A DNA stretch of 64,000 nucleotides from the NCBI RefSeq assembly GCF_014235765.1, contig NZ_JACMYH010000003.1, positions 310,001 through 374,000 on the forward strand, given 5' to 3'. Source of the stretch: Pseudomonas baltica. Lineage in GTDB: Bacteria; Pseudomonadota; Gammaproteobacteria; Pseudomonadales; Pseudomonadaceae. Below are positions 48,744-56,219 of this stretch, one piece after another (the stretch's first letter is position 1; the number at the start of each line of letters is the position of its first letter). The position numbers were made by a program, and so were the translations under genes. The notes beneath the pieces are model-generated. The model did no database searches. It worked only from the letters and a program-made list of their open reading frames with translations, and had not been told where the DNA came from.

Positions 48744-49310
48744 ATGCGCCAGAAACCCGAAGTCCTTGCCCGCGAAATCGTCGCCAGTAGTCGCCTGTTC
48801 CGTGTCGAAGAAGTGCAATTGCGCTTCTCCAATGGTGTCGAGCGTACCTACGAGCGTCTGGTGGGGCGCGGCAATGGCTATGGCGCGGTGATGATCGTGG
48901 CGATGGCCGATGCCGAGCATGCGCTGCTGGTCGAAGAGTATTGCGGGGGCACCGACGCCTATGAGCTGTCGCTGCCCAAGGGTTTGATCGAGCCGGGCGA
49001 AGACGTGCTGGCTGCAGCCGATCGCGAGCTCAAGGAAGAAGCCGGATTCGGCGCCCGGCAGCTCGAGCACCTGACCGAGCTGTCGTTGTCGCCCGGCTAC
49101 ATGAGCCAGAAAATCCAGGTGGTTCTGGCGCAAGGGCTGTACGAGGAGCAGCTCGAGGGCGACGAGCCGGAGCCGATGCGGGTCGAGCGGGTGAACCTGC
49201 GCGAGCTGGCCAGCCTGGCCCAGCACCCGCAGTTCTCCGAAGGCCGCGCACTGGCCGCCCTGTACCTGGCGCGCGACCTGCTGATCCAGCGTGGAGTGTT
49301 CAGCCTGTGA
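48744..49310 (+). CDS. nudE: ADP compounds hydrolase NudE
   Basis: This 188-residue Nudix hydrolase has a complete box, GLIEPGEDVLAAADRELKEEAG, matching Gx5Ex7REUxEExGU. NudE splits ADP-ribose, NADH and similar ADP compounds. An aggag ribosome site lies 8 bases before the ATG at 48744. Its TGA overlaps the GTG of cysQ (GTGA), so the two are translationally coupled. Confidence 0.92.
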   Translation: MRQKPEVLAREIVASSRLFRVEEVQLRFSNGVERTYERLVGRGNGYGAVMIVAMADAEHALLVEEYCGGTDAYELSLPKGLIEPGEDVLAAADRELKEEAGFGARQLEHLTELSLSPGYMSQKIQVVLAQGLYEEQLEGDEPEPMRVERVNLRELASLAQHPQFSEGRALAALYLARDLLIQRGVFSL

Positions 49311-50146
49311 GCGATCTCGAACGTCTGTTGCCAGAAGTGGTGGCGCTGGCCCATCGGGCTGGCGCGGCGATCCTGCCGTTCTGGCGGGCCGATGTGCAGG
49401 TCATGGCCAAGGCCGACCAGTCGCCGGTCACTGCAGCCGACCTCGCCGCGCATCATGTCATCGTCGATGGATTGAAGGCGTTGGCACCGGATATCCCGAT
49501 CCTGTCCGAAGAAGATGCGGACATCGCGCTGCACGTGCGCGAACGATGGACCCGCTGGTGGCTGGTCGATCCACTGGACGGCACCAAGGAGTTCATCAAC
49601 GGCAGCGAGGAATTCACCGTCAACATCGCCTTGATCGAGCAGGGTCAGGTGCTGTTTGGTGTGGTCACCGTACCAACCACGGGCAGCGCCTACTATGGCG
49701 GGGCGGGGCTCGGCGCCTGGCACGCCGTGGGCCAGCAGCCGGCGCAACCGATCAGCGTGCGCCGCACGCCTGCGCCAGGCAGCGCGTTCAAGGTGGTTGC
49801 CAGCCGCCGCCATTCCAGCCCCGGGCAGGAGCACCTGCTCGCCGGGTTGAGCGCCGTGGTGGGCCCCCTGGATCTGGTCAGTGTCGGCAGCTCGCTGAAG
49901 TTCTGCCTGTTGGCCGAAGGCGCCGCCGATTGCTATCCGCGCCTGGCGCCAACCTCGCAATGGGACACCGCTGCCGCCCAGGGTGTGCTCGAAGGTGCTG
50001 GCGGCGAAGTGCTGCAGATCGACGGGCAGCCGTTCGTCTATCCTGCCCGCCAGTCGTTGCTCAACCCGTCGTTCCTGGCGCTGCCCAGGGATGTGCCATG
50101 GCGTCAGTCACTGGTGACGCTGGCGCAGGCCGCGAGCGAGCACTAG
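49307..50146 (+). CDS. cysQ: 3'(2'),5'-bisphosphate nucleotidase CysQ
   Basis: This 279-residue inositol-monophosphatase-fold enzyme has metal sites in SEEDAD, DPLDGTKEFINGSEEFTVN and WDTAAAQGVLEGAG. CysQ removes phosphate from PAP, a by-product of sulfate assimilation, which links it to cysteine synthesis elsewhere in the window. The start GTG overlaps the nudE stop by three bases. It converges with dctD with 23 bases between the stops. Confidence 0.92.
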   Translation: MSDLERLLPEVVALAHRAGAAILPFWRADVQVMAKADQSPVTAADLAAHHVIVDGLKALAPDIPILSEEDADIALHVRERWTRWWLVDPLDGTKEFINGSEEFTVNIALIEQGQVLFGVVTVPTTGSAYYGGAGLGAWHAVGQQPAQPISVRRTPAPGSAFKVVASRRHSSPGQEHLLAGLSAVVGPLDLVSVGSSLKFCLLAEGAADCYPRLAPTSQWDTAAAQGVLEGAGGEVLQIDGQPFVYPARQSLLNPSFLALPRDVPWRQSLVTLAQAASEH

Positions 50147-50169
50147 GCAGTCGCTGCAGAGCCTTGGAT

Positions 50170-51552
50170 TCACTCGTGTTCGTCGCCCCCGCCAAAGCTC
50201 AGGCCATGCTTGCGCAGCTTGTCGTGCAAGGTCTTGCGTGGAATGCCCAAGGCCTCGGCCAGGCTGCGCACGGAGGTGTGCGAGCGGCTCATCTCGGCCG
50301 CGATCAAGGCGCGTTCGAAATGCTCGACCTGTTCGCTGAGCCCGCCGGCGACCGTCCGCGCCATGTCCACGGGGCCGGGCTCGCCGTTGTCCAGGGCCAG
50401 TTCGAGGCCCAGGGCGAAGCGCTCGGCAGCGTTCTGCAGCTCGCGCACATTGCCCGGCCAGCTGTGCCGCAACAACAATGCACGCTGGGCCGCCGACAGC
50501 TCGTTGGCCAGTACCCCGTGGCGCTCGGCGGCAGCGTCGGCGTAGTACTGGAACAACGACAGCACGTCTTCGCCACGCTCGCGCAACGGCGGAATGCGTA
50601 GCGAGGCGACATTGAGGCGGTAATACAGGTCGGCGCGGAAGCGTCCCTGGTCGGCGGCCTGACGCAGGTCTTCCTTGGTGGCGGCAATCACCCGGATGTC
50701 CAGGCGGATCTGCTGGTTGCCACCCAGGCGCTCGACCACGCGCTCCTGCAGCAGGCGCAGCAGCTTGACCTGTACGTCCAGGCTCATGCTTTCGATTTCG
50801 TCGAGAAACAAGGTGCCGCCGTTGGCGAACTCGAACTTGCCGATGCGGCGTTTCTGCGCGCCGGTGAAGGCACCGGGTTCATGGCCGAACAGCTCGCTTT
50901 CCACCACCGATTCGGCGAGGGCACCGGCGTTGATCGCCACGAAGGGACCGCCGCGACGGCTGGACAGGTCGTGCAGAGCGCGCGCCACCACTTCCTTGCC
51001 GGCGCCGGTTTCGCCCAGAATCAGCACGTCGGCCTTGGTTCCGGCCAGGGCGCCGATCTGTTCGCGCAAACGCGCCATCGGCGCCGACTGGCCCACCAGG
51101 CGTGTGCTCAGCTGCTGGCGATCGCTCAGGGCCATGCGCAGGCTGCGGTTGTCCAGTACCAGCCGGCGCACGGCCAGGCCGCGACGCACGCTGTCGAGCA
51201 GCGCATCGCTGGCGAATGGTTTTTCGAGGAAATCGTAGGCACCGGCGCGCATGGCCTGCACGGCCAATGGGACGTCGCCGTGCCCGGTGATCAGCAGAAC
51301 CGGCAGTTCGGTGTCCCGCGCATGCAGTTGTTCGAGCAACTGCAGGCCGTCGATGCCCGGCATGCGGATGTCGCTGACCACGACACCCGGCCAGTCGCGC
51401 TCGATGCGCGCGGACAGGCCCTGGGCGTCGGCCAGGGCCAGCACTTTCAGCCCGGCCAGGTCCAGGGTCTGGCTCAAGGCCTGGCGCAGGTGGGGATCGT
51501 CGTCGATCAGCACGACCTGGATCTTGCTGTCGATGGCGCTGTCGCTGGTCAT
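50170..51552 (-). CDS. dctD: C4-dicarboxylate response regulator, sigma-54 activator
   Basis: This 460-residue NtrC-type activator has a receiver domain (Asp in VVSDIRMPGIDG), a central AAA+ domain with Walker A GETGAGKEVVA and the sigma-54 contact motif PGAFTGAQ, and a Fis-type HTH at the end (SLAEALGIPRKTLHDKLRKH). It pairs with the kinase gene just upstream, whose stop it overlaps by four bases. The pair usually switches on dctA for succinate, fumarate and malate uptake; dctA is not in this window. Confidence 0.9.
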   Translation of the reverse strand: MTSDSAIDSKIQVVLIDDDPHLRQALSQTLDLAGLKVLALADAQGLSARIERDWPGVVVSDIRMPGIDGLQLLEQLHARDTELPVLLITGHGDVPLAVQAMRAGAYDFLEKPFASDALLDSVRRGLAVRRLVLDNRSLRMALSDRQQLSTRLVGQSAPMARLREQIGALAGTKADVLILGETGAGKEVVARALHDLSSRRGGPFVAINAGALAESVVESELFGHEPGAFTGAQKRRIGKFEFANGGTLFLDEIESMSLDVQVKLLRLLQERVVERLGGNQQIRLDIRVIAATKEDLRQAADQGRFRADLYYRLNVASLRIPPLRERGEDVLSLFQYYADAAAERHGVLANELSAAQRALLLRHSWPGNVRELQNAAERFALGLELALDNGEPGPVDMARTVAGGLSEQVEHFERALIAAEMSRSHTSVRSLAEALGIPRKTLHDKLRKHGLSFGGGDEHE

Positions 51553-53363
51553 GCCGATGGGTCCTCTGGAGCTTGCAGGCTGACCCCGGGCTCTCCGGCG
51601 CGCAAGCGCAGGATCAGCAGGGCACCGCCTTGGGGATGATTGGACAGCAGCAGTTCGCCGCCCAGCGCGCGCATCAGCGTATCGCAGATCGCCAGGCCCA
51701 GGCCAAGTCCCTGCGTGCGTGTCTTGGTGGTGAAAAAGGGTTCGCGGGCGCGGGCCATGGCCTCGCTGGTGAAGCCTGGGCCGTTGTCGCGGATGCGCAG
51801 TTCGACGCCGTCGGCCGTTTGTTCGGCGCTCAGCCACAGGCACCGCGGGTTGGCCTTTTCGGTCAAGGCATCCAGGGCATTGGCCAGCAGGTTGCCCAGC
51901 ACCTGGCGCAGTCGGGTTTCACCGGCCTGCACCCAGAGCGGCGCATCGGGCAGGTCGCGGATAAGCTCGACGGCCATGGCGCGGCGGCGTTTGGCGAGCA
52001 GGGCCAGGGCATCGTCGAGGGCTGGTTGCAGGGCGACACTTTCCAGGGCGTGACGGTCGCGTCGGGCGAAGGCGCGCAGGTGGGCGATGATCGAGGCCAT
52101 GCGCCCGGTCAGTTCGCTGATCAGCTTGAGGTTGCCTCGTGCATCCTCGATGCGCTCGTGGTCGAGCAGCACTTCGGTGTTCTCGGCGTAGCTGCGAATG
52201 GCCGCCAGGGGCTGATTGAGCTCGTGGCTGATGCTGGCCGACATGGTGCCCAGCGCCGACAGCTTGCCCGCCTGCACCAGTTCGTCCTGGGCACGCACCA
52301 GTTCCTGCTGGGCCTGCTCGCGTTCGAGCACTTCCTGGCGCAGCTTGCTGTTGAGCCCTTCGAGCGCACTGGTGCGTTCCACCACCCGGGTTTCCAGTTC
52401 GTGCCGGGTACGCCCTTCGAACTCGATGCGCTCGAGGTAGTGGCGGCGGCGCTGCATCATCAGGCCGAGCAGCAGCATCAATGCCAGGAGCAAGGCTCCG
52501 CCCACGGCGACGACGGTGCGCACCGGTCGATCGAGCAAGGTTTTGGGGGCGAGGATGCTGACGTTCCAGCCGGTTTCGGCGATGGTGCGCGTTTGCGTGA
52601 GCCAGGCGTCGGGGTCCAGGTTCAGCGGCTGTGGATCGCGGGTGGGGTAGGGCAGGATCGAGACGATGGCCTGGCGCTCGCTGTCGCTGAGCGGGCGCGT
52701 GGCACGGAAGCGCCATTCAGGGCGCGAGGTCAGGATGACCACGCCGTTGTGGTCGGTGAGCAGCAGCTGTTCAGGCGTCTTGCCCCACAGGGTTTCGGTG
52801 TGGTCGAGGTCGACCTTCACCACCAGAACGCCAATGACCTTGTCCTGGTCATGCACGGCGGCGGCAAAGAAGTAGCCGCGCTTGGCCGAGGTCGTGCCGA
52901 GCCCGAAGAAGCGCCCCAGGCGCCCGGCCACGGCATCGCTGTAATAGGGGCGGAAGGCGAAATTGCGGCCGACGAAACTGTCGCGCTGTTCCCAGTTGGA
53001 GGCGGCCAGGGTATTGCCGTCGGCGTCCAGCAGGTACATGACTTCGGCGCCGGTCTGTTCGCGGATGTCCTTGAGCAGGTGGTTGGCGTCGAGGATCGCC
53101 TGGGCATCGCGGGGAGCGGCCAGCAAGGCGCGCAGCGCCGGCAGGTCACCGAGGATCTGCGGCAGGGTTTCGTAGCGGTGCAGGGTGCCCAGCAGGTTGG
53201 CGACGTAGAGGTCCAGCGTCTGCCGATTCTGGCTGACCAGCTCGCTTTTGTAATAGCGCTCGGCCAGATGCTCCAGTGGCCACAACAGTGGCGCCAGGCA
53301 CAGGGCCAGGATTGCCAGGCTGCGCCAGCGGGGTCTGCGAGTGATGAAAGGTCTGGAGGTCAT
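51549..53363 (-). CDS. dctB: C4-dicarboxylate sensor histidine kinase
   Basis: This 604-residue kinase has two membrane segments (about 14-30 and 285-305) around a double-Cache periplasmic sensor of about 250 residues, then a coiled coil, an H box MSASISHELNQPLAAIRSY, an N box LGNLLANALDAL, and ATP lids RDNGPGFTSEAM and GLGLGLAICDTLMRAL. This is the DctB layout. The gene overlaps dctD by four bases. rmlC ends 92 bases upstream on the same strand. The ligand is inferred to be a C4-dicarboxylate. Confidence 0.88.
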   Translation of the reverse strand: MTSRPFITRRPRWRSLAILALCLAPLLWPLEHLAERYYKSELVSQNRQTLDLYVANLLGTLHRYETLPQILGDLPALRALLAAPRDAQAILDANHLLKDIREQTGAEVMYLLDADGNTLAASNWEQRDSFVGRNFAFRPYYSDAVAGRLGRFFGLGTTSAKRGYFFAAAVHDQDKVIGVLVVKVDLDHTETLWGKTPEQLLLTDHNGVVILTSRPEWRFRATRPLSDSERQAIVSILPYPTRDPQPLNLDPDAWLTQTRTIAETGWNVSILAPKTLLDRPVRTVVAVGGALLLALMLLLGLMMQRRRHYLERIEFEGRTRHELETRVVERTSALEGLNSKLRQEVLEREQAQQELVRAQDELVQAGKLSALGTMSASISHELNQPLAAIRSYAENTEVLLDHERIEDARGNLKLISELTGRMASIIAHLRAFARRDRHALESVALQPALDDALALLAKRRRAMAVELIRDLPDAPLWVQAGETRLRQVLGNLLANALDALTEKANPRCLWLSAEQTADGVELRIRDNGPGFTSEAMARAREPFFTTKTRTQGLGLGLAICDTLMRALGGELLLSNHPQGGALLILRLRAGEPGVSLQAPEDPSA

Positions 53364-53455
53364 AGGACAACACGCCGGAATTGACCGGCGTATTATGCGC
53401 CACGTAAACGCCGCGAAGCACGGTCGACATGCATCGCGACGTTACCGCAGGCCGA

Positions 53456-54001
53456 TCACGGGAACACGTCGGCCTCTTCCAGGCGCTTGCCGGCCAGGTC
53501 CTTGGCCGACAGCGACGGGGCTGCGTCCAGCTGCCAGTCGATTGCCAACTGCTCGTCATCCCAGGCAATGCTGCGCTCGGACGACGGGTCGTAGTAATCG
53601 GTGGTCTTGTAGAGGAACTCGGCGTACTCGCTCTGCACCACGAAACCGTGGGCGAAGCCCGGCGGAATCCACAACTGACGGCTGTTCTGCGCGGACAGCT
53701 CGACCGCCACCCACTTGCCGAAGTTCGGCGAGCTGCGGCGGATGTCCACCGCCACGTCGAGCACTTGCCCGGTGACCACGCGAACCAGCTTGCCCTGGGC
53801 ATGCTGCACCTGATAGTGCAGCCCGCGCAGCACGCCGCGGGCGGAGCGTGAATGGTTGTCCTGGACGAACGGCAGCGTCACGCCGGTGGCCTCCTGGAAG
53901 GCCTTGGCATTGAAGCTTTCGTAGAAGAAGCCGCGCTCGTCACCGAAAACCTTCGGCTCGATGATCAACACATCGGGCAGGTCGGTAGCGATCACTTTCA
54001 T
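53456..54001 (-). CDS. rmlC: dTDP-4-dehydrorhamnose 3,5-epimerase
   Basis: This 181-residue cupin epimerase has [17 protein letters not shown] (catalytic His) and the family blocks [16 protein letters not shown] and [14 protein letters not shown]. It converts dTDP-4-keto-6-deoxyglucose to dTDP-4-keto-rhamnose. Its ATG overlaps the stop of rmlA by four bases. The next step needs rmlD, which is not in this cluster. Confidence 0.95.
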   Translation of the reverse strand: MKVIATDLPDVLIIEPKVFGDERGFFYESFNAKAFQEATGVTLPFVQDNHSRSARGVLRGLHYQVQHAQGKLVRVVTGQVLDVAVDIRRSSPNFGKWVAVELSAQNSRQLWIPPGFAHGFVVQSEYAEFLYKTTDYYDPSSERSIAWDDEQLAIDWQLDAAPSLSAKDLAGKRLEEADVFP

Positions 54002-54873
54002 CGGGTTTCTCCGGCCAGCGAGTACAGGTACTGACCATAGCCGGTCTTGCCGAAGTACTTGGCGCGTACCAGCAGCTGTTCGCGGTCGATCCAGTGGTTC
54101 TGGTAGGCGATCTCTTCCAGGCAAGCCACTTTCAGGCCCTGACGGTGTTCGATGGTCTGCACGTATTGCGAGGCATCGAGCAGGCTGTCGTGGGTACCGG
54201 TGTCGAGCCAGGCAAAGCCGCGGCCGAAGCGTTCCACGCGCAGGTCGCCGCGTTCCAGGTAGGCATTGTTGACGTCGGTGATTTCCAGCTCGCCACGGGG
54301 CGAAGGCTGGACATCCTTGGCAATGCGCACCACGTCGTTGTCGTAGAAATACAGGCCGGTGACCGCATAGCTGGACTTGGGCTCGGTCGGCTTCTCTTCG
54401 ATGGACAGTGCACGCCCGTCCTGGTCGAACTCGACCACGCCGAAACGCTCCGGATCCTTGACCCAGTAACCGAACACGGTGGCGCCGGTCGGGTGCGCCG
54501 AGGCACGCTTGAGCTGGTCGCTGAAGTGCTGGCCGTGGAAGATGTTGTCGCCCAGGATCAGGCACACCGGGTCTTCGCCGATGAATTCCTCACCGATCAG
54601 GAACGCCTGGGCCAGGCCGTCCGGTGCTGGCTGTTCGGCGAACTGGATGTTGATCCCGAACTGGCTGCCGTCGCCGAGCAACTGGCGGTATTGCGGCAGG
54701 TCCTGAGGGGTGGAGATCAGCAGGATCTCGCGGATGCCGGCCAGCATCAGTACCGAGATCGGGTAGTAGATCATCGGCTTGTCGTAGATGGGCAGCAGTT
54801 GCTTGGAAACACCCAGGGTAATGGGGTGCAGGCGGGTGCCGGAGCCCCCGGCCAGAACGATACCTTTCATCAT
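53998..54873 (-). CDS. rmlA: Glucose-1-phosphate thymidylyltransferase
   Basis: This 291-residue nucleotidyltransferase makes dTDP-glucose. It starts with [22 protein letters not shown], and has [29 protein letters not shown] and [15 protein letters not shown]. It overlaps rmlB by four bases and rmlC by four, so rmlBAC is a tightly coupled operon. Confidence 0.96.
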   Translation of the reverse strand: MMKGIVLAGGSGTRLHPITLGVSKQLLPIYDKPMIYYPISVLMLAGIREILLISTPQDLPQYRQLLGDGSQFGINIQFAEQPAPDGLAQAFLIGEEFIGEDPVCLILGDNIFHGQHFSDQLKRASAHPTGATVFGYWVKDPERFGVVEFDQDGRALSIEEKPTEPKSSYAVTGLYFYDNDVVRIAKDVQPSPRGELEITDVNNAYLERGDLRVERFGRGFAWLDTGTHDSLLDASQYVQTIEHRQGLKVACLEEIAYQNHWIDREQLLVRAKYFGKTGYGQYLYSLAGETR

Positions 54874-55952
54874 GCGATCAAATCCTTAGGTTCGGTGAAG
54901 CCCAGGCGTTCACCTTGATAACTGCCGTCCTGTACGCGACGGCACCATTGAAGATTGTCCAGATACCACTGCACGGTCTTGCGCAAGCCGGTCTGGAAGG
55001 TTTCCTGCGGCACCCAGCCCAGTTCGCGCTCGATCTTGCTGGCGTCGATGGCATAGCGCACATCGTGGCCCGGGCGGTCCTTGACGAAGGTGATCAGGTC
55101 GGCATAGTGCGCCACGCCGTCCGGACGCTGTGGCGCCAGTTCGTCGAGCAGGCCGCAGATGCTGCGCACCACGTCGATGTTCTTCTGCTCGTTGTGGCCG
55201 CCGATGTTGTAGGTCTCGCCGACCACGCCTTCGGTGACGACCTTGAACAGGGCGCGGGCATGGTCTTCGACGTACAGCCAGTCACGAACTTGCATGCCAT
55301 TGCCGTACACGGGCAGTGGCTTGCCGGCCAGGGCATTGAGAATCACCAGCGGAATGAGTTTTTCCGGGAAGTGATACGGGCCGTAGTTGTTCGAGCAGTT
55401 GGTGATCAGCACCGGCAGCCCGTAGGTACGCTGCCAGGCACGCACCAGGTGGTCGGAGGCTGCCTTGCTGGCCGAGTACGGCGAGCTTGGCGCGTACGGT
55501 GTGGTTTCGGTGAACAGGTCGTCCACGCCGTGCAGGTCGCCGTAGACCTCGTCGGTGGAAATATGGTGGAAGCGGAAGGCTTCGCGTTCGGCCGCCGGCA
55601 GGTGCTGCCAGTAGCCACGGGTGGCTTCGAGCAAGGCGTAGGTACCGACCACGTTGGTCTGGATGAACTCGCCCGGCCCGTCGATGGAGCGGTCGACGTG
55701 GGATTCGGCCGCCAGGTGCATGATCGCGTGGGGCTGGAAGCGCGCCAGCACGGCGCTGACCGCGGCCTGGTCGGCAATGTCGGCCTGGACGAATTCGTAA
55801 CGGCTGTCGCTGGCGATTTCAGCCAGTGATTCGAGGTTGCCGGCGTAGGTCAGCTTGTCGAGGTTGAGTACTTCGTGCTCGGTGTTGGCGATCAGGTGAC
55901 GCACCAGTGCCGAGCCAATGAAACCGGCGCCGCCGGTGATGAGAATGCGCAT
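54870..55952 (-). CDS. rmlB: dTDP-glucose 4,6-dehydratase
   Basis: This 360-residue extended SDR enzyme has the NAD motif [14 protein letters not shown], the active-site STDEVYGDL and [15 protein letters not shown] (Tyr-x3-Lys), and [12 protein letters not shown]. It removes water from dTDP-glucose, starting deoxysugar synthesis for LPS or exopolysaccharide. It leads the rmlBAC operon. Its upstream region (55953-56219) is shared with a divergent fusion gene and contains a strong hairpin. Confidence 0.96.
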   Translation of the reverse strand: MRILITGGAGFIGSALVRHLIANTEHEVLNLDKLTYAGNLESLAEIASDSRYEFVQADIADQAAVSAVLARFQPHAIMHLAAESHVDRSIDGPGEFIQTNVVGTYALLEATRGYWQHLPAAEREAFRFHHISTDEVYGDLHGVDDLFTETTPYAPSSPYSASKAASDHLVRAWQRTYGLPVLITNCSNNYGPYHFPEKLIPLVILNALAGKPLPVYGNGMQVRDWLYVEDHARALFKVVTEGVVGETYNIGGHNEQKNIDVVRSICGLLDELAPQRPDGVAHYADLITFVKDRPGHDVRYAIDASKIERELGWVPQETFQTGLRKTVQWYLDNLQWCRRVQDGSYQGERLGFTEPKDLIA

Positions 55953-56060
55953 GTCGAAAGCCTTCTTCCTGAGCTGACAATGATTCGTTGCAGCCTAGCT
56001 TGTGTGGATGGGCGCGGCGGTGCAAGCCCGGTTTGTCAAACGAATGTGCAACGGTGTTCC

Positions 56061-56097
56061 GCGCCAGGCCTGTTCATGGACGATACAGGCCTGGCGC
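56061..56097. promoter_or_regulatory. 12-bp perfect stem-loop between rmlB and the fusion gene
   Basis: gcgccaggcctg and caggcctggcgc are exact complements around a 13-base loop. It lies in the divergent 267-base region, 123 bases before the fusion start. It is not a REP of the type seen elsewhere, and no T run follows. A dyad operator or an RNA structure in the fusion leader is possible. Confidence 0.55.
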
Positions 56098-56219
56098 GAC
56101 GTGGTTCAACGGCAGCCTGGCTGCGCGATCGTGTCGCGAGCGGTAGCGTTGCCGACGGTGGAAATCCTGCGCGGCGAACCGCTACAGTACTTGCAAATCA
56201 GCCCATCGAGGTTTCATTC

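Noticed and set aside
51573..53384. Open frame of about 600 codons opposite dctB
   Set aside because: The minus strand has H, N and G boxes of a histidine kinase. The other product is Gln/Ala/Gly-rich and lacks any family feature.
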